In this document: positions 1 to 9,999 of the stretch, piece by piece
Layout: each line of letters begins with the position of its first letter
How positions within the stretch are numbered: position 1 is the stretch's first letter
Origin: Saccopteryx bilineata
Lineage: Eukaryota > Chordata > Mammalia > Chiroptera > Emballonuridae
Reading direction: 5' to 3'
Length of the DNA: 64,000 nucleotides
Assembly (NCBI RefSeq): GCF_036850765.1
Contig: NC_089495.1
Coordinates: 200,943,847 to 201,007,846, forward strand
Position numbers and translations under genes: made by a program
Notes under the pieces: generated by a model
The model's database searches: none
Told to the model about the DNA's origin: nothing
What the model saw: only the letters and a program-made list of their open reading frames with translations

Positions 1-264
1 GAGGGCTCATCTGGTTTGAGCAAAAAAAGCTCACCAGCTTGAGCCCAAGGTCGCTGGCTCGAGCAAGGGGTTACTCAGTCTGCTGAAGGACCACGGTCAA
101 GGCACGTATGAGAAAGCAATCAATGAACAATTAAGGTGTTGCAATGCGCAACAAAAAAAAACACCTAATGATTGATGCTCTCATCTCTCCGTTCTTGTCT
201 GTCTGTCCCTGTCTATCCTTCTCTCTGACTCTCTGTCTCTCTAATGAAAAAAATAAATAAATAA
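1..264 (+). mobile_element. Type C bat SINE, 5'-truncated by window edge
   Basis: The body phrases CACCAGCTTGAGCCCAAGG and AATCAATGAACAA, the C/T-rich region and the AAATAAATAAATAA tail match the other long 'gcttgagcccaaggtcgctgg' SINEs in the window. The tRNA-like head is cut off. Confidence 0.88.
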
Positions 265-544
265 GACCAAGGTATCTGGGAAGGCTTCACGAGGGAGGTA
301 GCCTGATGTGGTTTCCAGGTGTTGGGTTGGATTTGGATATGAAAAAGGAAAAGGAAAGCAAAAAGATTTGTGTTTCCATCTTTGAGCCTTTGCCTTCGTC
401 AGAGTCTTTGCCTGGAGTGCTCTTCTCTCCTGGGTCTTTACAAGAAATGCTGTTTTTAACCCTTGGGACTCAGCCCAAATACCACCTTTTTGGAAAGGGC
501 TTCTTTGATCCCCTTTTCTAGATGATTGTGTCTAAAGATGGCTC

Positions 545-718
545 CATCTCACCCATTCTTCTACCTTGTGCCCGCTTTGACCAACAGCATAGCGTGGATG
601 AGACACTGTGTCACCTCCAGGCACGGCACTTCACCGGCATGGAGGTCAGCCACCGTGTAAGAATTGCAACTAGCTAGCCTGCGATCACGGAGCTGTGAGA
701 AGCCCAGGCCGCATGGGA
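545..718 (+). mobile_element. MaLR (MLT1-like) LTR fragment
   Basis: Phrases such as TGTGCCCGCTTTGACCAACA and GCTGTGAGAAGCCCAGGCC resemble the MLT1 class of ERVL-MaLR long terminal repeats. It is diverged and partial, without any coding region. The class assignment is from memory. Confidence 0.5.
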
Positions 719-935
719 GGCTTCAACTCCCTCAAGAGGAAGATACCACCCAATTACAAGGCACCATTATTATTCATCTGGAAAAGTGCCTTCACAGGAC
801 AAGTGAACTAATCCTTGCCCAATGTGGTTCTCTTGTGCTGTGTGTAATTGAATATTTACTGTGGACTTAACCCAGGGAGCCACCTGTGTTGTCGGTGAGA
901 GTCAAGTTTAAGGGAGCATCATATAAACGTGGAGG

Positions 936-1172
936 GCCTGGCTGGTGGTGGCGCAGTGGATAGAGCATTGACCTGGGACACTAAGGTCCCAGGTTCAAAA
1001 CCCCAAGGTCGCCAGCTTGAGCGCGGGCTCATCGATATGATTCCAAAGTTGCTGGCTTGAGCAAAGGGTCACTGGCTCAGCTTGAGGCTCCCCCAACCCC
1101 GCTCAAGGCACATATGAGAAGCAGTCAGTGAACGACTAAAACAAAGTGATGCGACTTAACTGTGAGTTAATG
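936..1172 (+). mobile_element. Type C bat SINE
   Basis: The head GGTGGTGGCGCAGTGGATAG and box B-like GGTTCAAAACCCC are followed by repeated 'gcttgag' units, GGCACATATGAGAAGCA and a damaged tail. The copy is clearly diverged. Confidence 0.88.
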
Positions 1173-1189
1173 CCGAGCCCTCATTGTGT

Positions 1190-1580
1190 TCAGGGCCCTG
1201 TGATGGATACCTGACCTGCATTCTCTCACCTGATCCTGCCACCAACTCCCAGAGAGTGGGCATTTCACAGCTAAGGAAACAGGCAGAGCCTGACCTGTGG
1301 TGGCTCAGTGGATCAAGCGTTGCCCTGGAACACTGAGGTTGCTGGTTTGAAACCCTGGGCCTGCCTGATCCAGGAAGCAGGAGTTGATGCTTCCTGCCCC
1401 TCCCCCTTTTTTTCTCTCTCTCTCCTTTCTCTAAAATGCATTAATAAAATCTAAAAAAAAGAAAAAGAAAAGAAAAGAAACTAAGGCATAGAGAAGTTGA
1501 GTGGTGGGTCTTAGATGACAAAACTAGTAAGTGTTAGAGTCTGGATTCAAACCCAGGCCTCCAAGCCCATTGTCTTAACT
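1190..1580 (-). repeat. MIR fragments split by a SINE
   Basis: CACAGCTAAGGAAAC before the SINE and GGATTCAAACCCAGGCCTCC after it fit a reverse-oriented MIR, interrupted by the type B SINE at 1287-1480. Confidence 0.6.
1287..1480 (+). mobile_element. Type B bat SINE
   Basis: GCCTGACCTGTGGTGGCTCA head, GTTGCTGGTTTGAAACCCTG box B region, GTTGATGCTTCCTGC body and A-rich tail. It sits inside a MIR. Confidence 0.9.
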
Positions 1581-1594
1581 ATACACAATTCTAG

Positions 1595-1810
1595 CCCATT
1601 CACTCAATCAACAAGTATTTATTGAGCGCCTACTGTATACTCAGTACTTGCTAAGTACTTGTTAGGGATGCAGTAGTGAGGTAGTGAGGCAAACACAGTC
1701 CCTGCCCTAACAAAGATTATCATCTAGCGGGGGAAAGGCAGATTTAAAATATTTCCACAAACAATTATAAAATTACATATCAGCCACAATGTTAGCAGAA
1801 TTTAAATGAA
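1595..1810 (+). repeat. Old mammalian repeat, 5' part ('tatttattgagcgcctact' family)
   Basis: Begins with ATTCACTCAATCAACAAG, then TATTTATTGAGCGCCTACTG, then text equivalent to 'ccctgccctaacaaagattatcatctag'. I recognise this phrase set as an old repeat family but cannot name it. Related pieces lie at 3930, 23905, 25790 and 63835. Confidence 0.5.
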
Positions 1811-1974
1811 CACGATAAGAAGACACTAGTAGGGCCAGAAATGAAATCAGGTCTCCCAACGGCCCTTTCCTTTCTGTAATTCTGAAGTCAGTCAACTCCT
1901 CCTTTTTTTTTAGATGTTGCAGCTAAGCAATGTCTATGGATGCCAGCATGGCTTTGGGAATTGCCACATACCCC

Positions 1975-2640
1975 TCCCTTCTCTGAATCACAGCTTCCGC
2001 AGCTGTAAAATGGGAATGAAAATAGCAAAAGACTGGAAACAACCCAAATATCATCAACAGGAACTGCTTAAATAAATAATGGTAAATCTACACCATGGAA
2101 TATGCAGCTATGAAAGTGTACAAGGCAACTCGAAATGCTGGAGAAGGGTTGCTAAGACATATTGGGTGAGAGAACAAGGTACAGAGTGTTGGGTATGGAA
2201 TGGTGCCAATTGCATAAATAAAAAAGGAGAAATGAGATAAAGGAACATGCTTATATATGCGTCAGCTATCTCAGCCAAGATGTACAAGAAGCAGGTAATG
2301 GGATACCCCCACCCCACCCCCAGAGGGTCCTAAACACTGAGGGTTATAGGGAGACTTACTCTTTCTGCAATTTTTTTAAAGATTTTATTTATTGATTTTT
2401 AGAGAGAGGAGAGAGAGAGAGAGGAAGGCACGGGGGAGAAGCAGGAAGCACCAATTCATTGCTTCTCACATGTGCCTTGACCAGGCAAGCCCAGGGTTTC
2501 GAACTGGCAACTTCAGCATTCCAGGTTGACGCTTTATCCACTGAACCACCACAGAACAGGTGGGAGACCTATTCTGAATGGGTGCCATTTTGTACCTTTT
2601 GAATGCTGCACCCTGTGCGTGTACCTTCTCAACAAATAAG
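1975..2640 (+). mobile_element. Old L1 (L1M-like) 3' end, split by a SINE
   Basis: GAAACAACCCAAATATCATC, AATAATGGTAAATCTACACC and, after the SINE, TTTTGTACCTTTTGAATGCT follow the 3' region of old L1 elements. The type B SINE at about 2368-2561 interrupts it. A MIR-like scrap (GCTGTAAAATGGGAATG) precedes it near 2005. Confidence 0.65.
2368..2561 (-). mobile_element. Type B bat SINE, reverse
   Basis: T-rich tail, GAGAGAGAGA tract, TGTGCCTTGACCAGGCAAGC and a reverse head (GCTTTATCCACTGAACCACC). It lies within the old L1 end. Confidence 0.9.
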
Positions 2641-3930
2641 TCGATCGATTCAAGGAAATTTTAATACTACATTTGGTAAGGATAAAACTGCAGTAAACAG
2701 ACCTGCTCACGTCCAGGTCAGGTTTGGCAGCCCTTCCCTTGGAAAATCTAAAACACGTAGAACACATGTTGGTCTTAATGAGACAAGGGAGGAATAAGGG
2801 CCAGAGAAGAAAAGAGAAGAAAGGAAGAAGAAAAGAGGAGACAAAGAGACCAAGCGCAAACAGATAGAATGACCGGCAGAGAGAAAACCCCCATCACTTT
2901 AGTGCCACTGGAAAACCCCCAAGGCAGTTAGTTGTGCTACCTGCTTCTTTCCAGCCAGCTGCCAGGTTGCCATGGTAATGCAGTAGCCTGTGATAAGCTT
3001 ATTTATGATCCTGAAAACATTAAAAAAAGGGGGGGGGGGAACCCAGCAAGCTGCTGATAGGCAGCAATGAGCAGAGAAGGTGCTAGTGAGTACGACAGGA
3101 GACATCGGGGTGCCCTTCCTGGAGCTTGAGGTGTCCCCTTGAAAACCAGTGGGATCAGCCTAGAGCAGGGGGCTGCGAACCTGAGCAGGTATCTAATCAC
3201 CTCGTTAAAACACAGGCAGCTGCGCTCATCCCCAGAGATTTGATTCAATAGATCTAGGGTAGGGCGTTTCTTCCGAGTTCTCAAGGATTGTGAAGACTGC
3301 CTTTGGGAGTCATATTTGAAGACACCAGGGAAATGATCTCTAAAGTCCTCTCCAAATCTGAATTCTGTGAAGTGTGGGCTTCAGCTCCCACTCTGAGCAC
3401 ATTCATCCCCTCCATCAGCTCCTGGTCAATTTACGCTACGTAACTACAACTTATTTAACTGAGCAACTACAACGTTCTGACAGAGGGTCAAACATGAGTT
3501 GTAAGATAACCCAGGTCAACTGGTAGGCCAAGGGCTCAGAGGACAGTTTCCAAGGCAAAGGTCAGTGCCTCCTAGAAGCAATTGCGTGAGAAGATTGACT
3601 GGCATTCCAGTTATCTTCGCCAGAACTCTCTTGTGAGGCCAATTAATTGGGTGTGATGACCAACAGGTGCCACTGGGCCAGAGAAAGGCAGCTGCCAGTC
3701 AAGACTGGCAGAACTGGCTGGGAAGGATTTGAAAAGGACAGAAGCCAAATCTTCAGGCATTATAATTTACTGCAGCAGGATCCTGATTCTCCACAGAAAT
3801 GGACACAGGCAGACACATCCGAACACTCAGCCCTATCCAGTATGCGTTGCATGCTGAGTGAGACATCTCAGAGCTGGAAGAGATCTCAGAATGCAACATT
3901 AATAACAAGTCCCCCAAATTCAGGATTTCT
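2641..3930. other. Intergenic stretch, mostly without recognised features
   Basis: About 3165-3290 resembles an old hAT (MER-type) relic: CAGGGGGCTGCGAACCTGAG with CCCCAGAGATTTGATTC. About 3410-3730 is free of repeats I recognise and contains the 12-bp palindrome CCAATTAATTGG (3639-3650). No supportable gene. Confidence 0.5.
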
Positions 3931-4130
3931 TGTACATTTAACAAATATGTGTTGAGCAGAGCACTAGCGATGTGTCAGACAGGTGGGGTGGCGAATAAGA
4001 GTGGCCCCTGCTGTTATGGAGCCTGCATTTAAGTAAAAGGAGACAGATGTCACTCAAAGAATTATACAGTTTAAATGTACTGTGGTTATGCAAGTAAATG
4101 GTCTCGTTCATAGGAAATAATGCTTAAGCA
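3930..4130 (+). repeat. Old mammalian repeat, 5' part
   Basis: CATTTAACAAATATGTGTTG, then GTGGCGAATAAGAGTGGCCC and GGAGCCTGCATTTAAGT, parallel the repeat at 1595 in the same order. Diverged. Confidence 0.45.
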
Positions 4131-4385
4131 TTTAGGGGTAAAGGGGCAAGTAGTTCAGAAAAAAATAAGGATCCTATATAATATATTGTGTTATATTACC
4201 TATATATGGATGCTTATATAATCTGCATTATATGTACATCTATATATAGAAAGAGAATGTGACAAAATGTTAACAATTGTTGAATCTGGGCAAAGAGTAT
4301 GTGGGAGTTCTTTGTATTATTCTTGCAACTTTTCTAAAAGCTTAAGGTTATTTCAAAAATTACAAATTAAAAAAGAATCGCATAA
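4130..4385 (+). mobile_element. Old L1 3' end
   Basis: GTTAACAATTGTTGAATCTG and GGGAGTTCTTTGTATTATTC with 'tattcttgcaacttttctaaaag' match the terminal 3' UTR of old L1s. Confidence 0.65.
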
Positions 4386-4448
4386 ATATATGAAATATTA
4401 TGCCAGTGAGGAGTGCTATTTAAATATGTGTGTGTAATGGTATAAGGA

Positions 4449-4649
4449 ACTTTTTTTTTTAAGTGAGGAGCAGGGAGGCAGAGAAAGACTCCCACATACA
4501 CCCCAACCGGGATCCACCCAGCAAATCATCTACCAAATGCCTATCTGGGGCCACTGCTCCATTGCTCGGCAACCGAGCTTTAGTGCCTGAGGCGAGGCCA
4601 TGTGGCCCAGGGCCAACTTGCTCAAAGCAATCAAGCCATGGCTACAGGA

Positions 4650-4681
<32 letters not shown>

Positions 4682-4803
4682 AGGGGGAGTGGGAAGGGTA
4701 GAGAAGCAGATGGTTACTTCGCCTGTGTGCCCTGACCAGGAACTGAACCCAGGACATTCACACGCCAGGCTGATGCTCTACCACTGAGCCAACTGGCCAG
4801 GGC
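4449..4803 (-). mobile_element. Type A bat SINE, reverse, full length with target duplication
   Basis: A reverse copy of the long tRNA-headed SINE: T-tract, CCCACATACACCCCAACCGG, a (GA)n run at about 4657-4681, then the head ending GCCAACTGGCCAGGGC. The duplication TGGTATAAGGA flanks it at 4438-4448 and 4804-4814. Confidence 0.95.
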
Positions 4804-4814
4804 TGGTATAAGGA

Positions 4815-5778
4815 TCTAAAAATGGAATGGTACATCTTAGATAGGGAAGCCAAGGAGGGCTTCCTGGAAGCGGCAAGTTGGAGCTAAGGCTGATCATAAG
4901 TGGACCAGAAGAGGAGAGATCCCTTCCGGGCAGAGGACGCAGCTCCAGCAAAAACTCTGTACTGGCAAGGAGCAGAGCACACTGGAGGAACTGCAATAAA
5001 GAAATCAGAGCGGCTGGAACCAAGAGCCCCCACATCCTCTCTTTCCCTGCATGGCGGTGAGGAGCTGGGTCAGGAGGCAGGGTCTGTGAGAAGGGCTGCT
5101 CTTCCGGCCCAGGATGGGGTATGTTCTGTTTCTCCCCTACCCTTTCTGGTTCACAATCTTGTACGTCTTCTTCTGGCCCCCCTCCAACCTCAGTGCTGAA
5201 GATTGCACTCGGATGCAACTCCCCAGGCTCCGGCCCAGAATCCCAGCAACATATGGCAGCGTGATCTGACAGCCCCCTCCCCTTTAGCTCCATTTCAGCC
5301 CCGAATCCCTGGTTGCCATTCATCAATCCCTTTACCTGTCATTAAAAAACAGACACATACGTTGGGCTGTCATTTAAACTTATTTCTACAATTTGCTTCC
5401 TGGGCCTCAGGCAACTGGCTCCATCTGTGGATGGCTCTGCGCAGTTTCCATCTGTTCTCCATCCACCGCTGGTCTCCTGCGAGCTCACAGGGAGCCGCCT
5501 TCAGAGTTCCTCCGGGGGTTCAGCCACGTACCACCCGGGGTGATTTGGAAGCACGAACCTGCATAATGGACGCGGGCCATCTCCCCAGCATCCTTCATCC
5601 AGGTTATCGGAGCATTCTGCAGACACGGGGTAACAGCAAAGCAAATCCTGGTAGCACCGTCGAAACTCCAGAGGATGAGCACCGTTTCATTAGCTGTTTA
5701 TTGAATCAGAGAATTCAGAACTTAAAAGGGAACTGGGCGATCTTGTAGTCTAACACCTTCGTGTCGCAGATTGGCTCA
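4815..5778. other. Intergenic stretch without recognised repeats or genes
   Basis: I see no repeat family here. Long open frames run on both strands (for example 5203-5748 + and 4778-5326 -), but they lack any protein family I know and overlap each other. The later part (5390-5750) is moderately GC-rich unique sequence. Confidence 0.4.
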
Positions 5779-6300
5779 GAAAGGTGAAATAGCCCTGGCC
5801 GGTTGGCTCAGCGGTAGAGCGTCGGCCTAGCGTGCGGAGGACCCAGGTTCGATTCCCGGCCAGGGCACACAGGAGAAGCGCCCATTTGCTTCTCCACCCC
5901 TCCGCCGTGCTTTCCTCTCTGTCTCTCTCTTCCCCTCCCGCAGCCAAGGCTCCATTGGAGCAAAGATGGCCCGGGCGCTGGGGATGGCTCTGTGGCCTCT
6001 GCCTCAGGCGCTAGAGTGGCTCTGGTCGCAATATGGCGACGCCCAGGATGGGCAGAGCATCGCCCCCTGGTGGGCAGAGCGTCGCCCCTGGTGGGCGTGC
6101 CGGGTGGATCCCGGTCGGGCGCATGCGGGAGTCTGTCTGACTGTCTCTCCCTGTTTCCAGCTTCAGAAAAATGGAAAAATAAATAAATAAATAAATAAAT
6201 AAATAAAAATAATAATAAAAAAAAGAAGAAAGGTGAAATAACTTGTCCACGGAACAAGTTCGTAGAGGAACTAGACCTAGGAACCAGCTTTCCTAATGCT
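5750..6300 (-). repeat. MIR fragments interrupted by a SINE
   Basis: TTGGCTCAGAAAGGTGAAAT before the SINE and ACTTGTCCACGGAACAAG after it read as one reverse MIR segment once the SINE and one duplication copy are removed. Confidence 0.5.
5792..6227 (+). mobile_element. Type A bat SINE, full length, with internal duplication
   Basis: Head CCCTGGCCGGTTGGCTCAGC, box B GGTTCGATTCC, the body AAGGCTCCATTGGAGCAAAG, and an AAAT-repeat tail. Flanked by GAAAGGTGAAATA at 5779-5791 and 6228-6240. The unit GGGCAGAGC...CGCCCC(C)TGGT occurs twice in a row near 6050-6095. Confidence 0.96.
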
Positions 6301-7024
6301 CGGTGGAAGGGCAGAGTCTAGTTAATAAACTGATTAATAATCAAACACAGGGTCCCTCCCCCCCCCAGGAAACTAACTTCCTGAACAGCAGTCACCTATC
6401 TATGAAGTCCTTATCTATGAAGTAAGCAGTCTGGAGAGCTTTGGTGGGAAACGGACCCCATGAATCTGTCGGCTGCATTTAGGGGCTGCTCATTGTGTTA
6501 TTTTTATTCATTTGGTTTCATTTTACACCCGGTTCCTAGTTCACAGTTATGACTAAAGGACCTTGGGTGAGGAAGAGGGAAGTCGAGAAGAAGGTTCTTT
6601 TCTTTCATACTCTGCCAACCTTTCCAGACTTTTTTTCTTTTCTATATAACATTTCCTTACCAGGGCCCTGACAAGCATCTCAAAGCTCGGCCTTTGCAAC
6701 CCTTTGTATGCCTTCACACTGTAATTATCTTGGGAGAAATTTAAATTCCTTATCGTGGACTTGTGACAATACCAGCTCGAGATAAGCAAGCCTGCTTCCG
6801 TTCTGAGGTCCTGTCAAGCTGCCCTCAATAGGTTGACTTAATAGGAATTATTGTTAGAGTTCTTTTCAAGTGTGATAATGGTATTGTGACTATGTTACAG
6901 AAAGAGCCCATATCTTTATGAGATACATACTGAAATGTTTATGGATGAAATGATATGATGTCTGGGATCTGCTTCAAAAAGACTCAGTGGGGAAAAGTAA
7001 AAAAAAAAAAGTGTGTGCGTGCGT

Positions 7025-7060
<36 letters not shown>

Positions 7061-7560
7061 ATTATCTTAACTCATGTTCTCCACCGTGTTTTTGTTTTCT
7101 TGTGGGGTTTTTTTTTTTGGTGGGCCATTCTGTTTATTGGTGTCTCACCAAGACAGGCAAGCCACAAGAAAAGCCAAGGGGTCAGGGCAAGGGGTCAAGG
7201 AGAAGAGAAAAAGAAATCCACCCGCACCTCTCGGTGGTGGGGGCAGAATCTCTCTTCCAGTGAACATTAGCAAGCACCGCCTTTTCTTTACGAGGTCTTT
7301 TGCTGCATCTTTCTCAGCTCCACTTCCCCCACCCCCAACCTAGGAATCTGTTGATTTTGTATCTGGGGATGGGATTTGCCTCCTGGAGTCTCAGCAGAGA
7401 CAAGAGGATGGGGGTTGGAGCGAAAGGGACTTGAGTTCAAAATTCCAGCTCCACCCCGCTGGGCACAGTGACCCAAGAACAAACCATTGTCTTAGCCCTA
7501 GTTCTCCCAGCTGCAGAGTGGCGATGGGAATGAACAAACAAACAGCCCGCTTCTCCAATG
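6300..7560. other. Intergenic stretch with a GT microsatellite and a MIR scrap
   Basis: Mostly unique sequence. A (GT)n run lies at about 7012-7060. A MIR-like + strand fragment lies near 7430-7520 (ATTCCAGCTCCACCCCGCTG ... AGAGTGGCGATGGGAATG). No gene recognised. Confidence 0.45.
7012..7060 (+). repeat. (GT)n microsatellite
   Basis: An interrupted then pure GT run, starting with GTGTGCGTGCGTGTGCG. Confidence 0.95.
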
Positions 7561-8080
7561 TGTTCGCCCTGCCCACGCTTTTTCTCATTCCGCCTCCGCC
7601 TGCCCTGAAAACGCGGACTCTCTCCAAGGTCTCACCCGCGCCCCTTTGCTCTTCAAAGGCTCCTCCCACTGCTTCACCCACCTTGCCTGTGCCTTGGCCC
7701 AGACTGGATCCAGCTGTTTGTAACTTACCTCCTCCTGGAGGTCCCAGGACTCCTAAAAACCCATGTAAACCAGAACTCATTGTTCTTCCTCCCAACCTGT
7801 TCTCCACCAGCGTATCTGATCACTCCTAATGGCGCCATCTGGAAACGTCAGCTTGATCTCCACACCTCCCCCTCCTCTACGTCCCTCATCCATCTACCCC
7901 AGATCCATGGTTCCATACTCCAGAGTCCTCTCAAATCCGCCTCAAGATGCCCTTGCTACTCCCTTGGTGGACCTTGGCTCGGGCCCCAGGACCACAGGCC
8001 TGGACAGCTGTACAAGCTTTGTAACAGGCCACTTCACTTTCCAGTACCCTCTCCAGGTCTCTGGGAAAACTTTCCTTCCA

Positions 8081-8388
8081 GACTGACCGGTCGGTGGTGG
8101 CACAGTGGAGAGAGCATCAACCTGGGACGCTGAGGTTGCTGGCTTGAGCATGGGATCATGATCCCAGGGTTGCTGGCTTGAAGCCCAAGATCACTGGCTT
8201 GAGCAAGGGGTCACTGGCTTGGCTGGAGCCCCCCAGTCAAGGCACATATGAGAAGCAATCAATGAACAACTAAAATGATGCAACTATGAGTTGATGCTTC
8301 TCATCTCTCTCCCTTCCTGTCTGTGTCTTTGTCTCTATCTGTCTCCATCTCTCTCCCTCTCTCTCACAAAAAAACAAACAAAATAACT
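8081..8388 (+). mobile_element. Type C bat SINE
   Basis: GACCGGTCGGTGGTGGCACA head, repeated GGCTTGAGC units, GGCACATATGAGAAGCAATC, then a CT-rich region ending in an A-rich tail. Confidence 0.92.
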
Positions 8389-8632
8389 CTCCTTTCAAAA
8401 CTGTCACTCTTGGGCTTGAAAGCCTCCTGAGTGTTCTAGCTACTGAGAAGAGAAAGACTCAAATTCTTTAGCACAGCAGTTGACACCCTGCACAACTTGG
8501 CCTTAATGTATTTATCGTTCCTGAATCATGGTCTACATTTCTTGCCAATGATGCCCTAGGTCTGGGTTTCTCAGACTGTGGTCTCTCACCCGCATCAGAA
8601 TTGCCTGGAGTCTTGGTTAAAAATGCAGAACC

Positions 8633-9409
8633 CTGGACTACATCAAACCAAAAAGGGTTTGCACAGCAAAGGAAACTATCAACAAAATAAAAAGACAACT
8701 TACCGAACGGCAGAAGATATCCATCCAAGATACATTCCATAAGGGGTTAATATTCAAAATCTATAAAGAACTCATACAACTCAACACCAGCAAAACAAAC
8801 AATCCAATTAAAAAAAATGGGCCAAGGACCTAAATAGACCTAAAAGACACAGCAAATAGAGCGCCAGCCTGGAATGCTGAGGCTGCCAGTTCGATACTCT
8901 GGGCTTACCTGGACACAACACATACGAGAATCAATGGAGGAACAGCTAGAGTGAAGCAACTACTTCTTATCCTCCACCACCTCTCTCAATAAATAAAATC
9001 CTAGGGAAAAAAAAAAAAAGAACAAAACAAACAGAACCATAGATGCAGAGAACAAACTGACGGCTCCCAGAGGGAGGGTGGTAGAGAGATGGGTGGAAAG
9101 GGGAAAGGGATTCAGAAGTAGAAATCGGCAGGTACAAAACAGTCCTGGGATGTGAGGTTCACCATGGGCAGTGCAGTCAACGATACCGTATAACTATGTG
9201 CGGGGCCAGGTGGGTACAAGGCTCATCGAGGGGATCGCTCTGAAAATAATATCTAACTAACCAATACTGTCTAACCACTATGCTTTATACCTGAAACTAA
9301 TATAAAATCATATTGAAAGTCATCTGTGATTGAAAAATAAAATTTTCAAAAGCAGATTGCTAAATTGAATTTTATTTATTTATTTATTTATTTTTTGCTA
9401 AATTGAATT
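8633..9409 (+). mobile_element. Bat L1 fragment (ORF2 end plus 3' UTR) with target duplication
   Basis: ORF2-end text includes TTTGCACAGCAAAGGAAACT and TATAAAGAACTCATACAACT, followed by an L1 3' UTR (GGGAGGGTGGTAGAGAGATG; CTTTATACCTGAAACTAATA). An internal deletion lies between the two parts. The flanks repeat TTAAAAATGCAGAACC at 8617-8632 and 9410-9425. Confidence 0.9.
8846..9019 (+). mobile_element. Diverged bat SINE inside the L1
   Basis: AGCGCCAGCCTGGAATGCTG and a box B-like CCAGTTCGATACTCT, then a CT/A tail, lie between the L1 ORF2 and 3' UTR pieces. Confidence 0.7.
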
Positions 9410-9999
9410 TTAAAAATGCAGAACCTTGGGCCCTACCCTAGACAACTGAATGTGGGGGTCCAGGCCCACAGTACACAAAGGCCTGAGACCCTCCGTCTGG
9501 CCACACCAAGCACCTTACCGTTCACTGATTATGCCTCCAGGCCTCTGCTCCTGCTGTATTAACATGTCCCCTGTCTTCGGGGCCCAGCTTAAACGTCACT
9601 TCCTCTGTAAAGCCTCTCTGGCTCCTTAGAGCGAATTCCCCACCCACTCTGCCCCTACAGCGACAGGCATGCACCTTTACTATAGGGCGTGTGGATGACA
9701 CTGTGTGTCATCATCCGTTTGCCTGCATGCCTCCCGAGCTAGACTGACATCTCCACCAAAGCAAGTCCACAGACTGCCTGGAGTCCCCAACACAGTAAAT
9801 GGCACACAGCGGGCCCTTGATAAATATCAATGGAATTTGAACTGTATCTTCCTAGTACTTGGCTTCTGGATACTAAATATAATGCTTGGCACTCGTTGGG
9901 TAATATTAAATACATTGGCATCTGATGGGTGAATTATTAAAGGATGGATGGAAGTGCGAATGAATGATGAACTATGCAAATACGTTGATGCACTTTCAT

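Larger units (their letters stand above)
8562..9490. mobile_element. Old hAT (MER-type) relic split by an L1
   Basis: GGTTTCTCAGACTGTGGTCT and ATCAGAATTGCCTGGAG before the L1, and TTGGGCCCTACCCTAGACAA after it, resemble the MER-class element phrase 'tctcaaagtgtggtcc...atcacctgg...gccccaccccagac'. Family not resolved. Confidence 0.5.
7560..9840 (+). mobile_element. L2 LINE remnant, interrupted by later insertions
   Basis: The 3' part (9515-9840) follows the L2 end closely: CCTCCAGGCCTCTGCTCCTG, CTTCCTCTGTAAAGCCTCTC, then CAGTAAATGGCACACAGCGG. Upstream pieces (about 7600-8570) have L2-like order, such as CACCCTGCACAACTTGG. It is broken by a type C SINE and by a hAT relic carrying an L1. The upstream part is less certain. 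Confidence 0.65.

Noticed and set aside
5203..5748. 181-codon open frame on the + strand, and a 182-codon frame on the - strand at 4778-5326
   Set aside because: No recognisable domain or family. The frames overlap on opposite strands, partly run into a SINE, and have no splice or promoter context. Best explained as chance in GC-rich sequence.
5791..5870. tRNA-like sequence with A box and B box (GGTTCGATTCC)
   Set aside because: It is the head of a full-length SINE with tail and target duplication. The same applies at 14291, 26550, 28071, 54107 and 62300. None folds into a free-standing tRNA gene with proper 3' end context.
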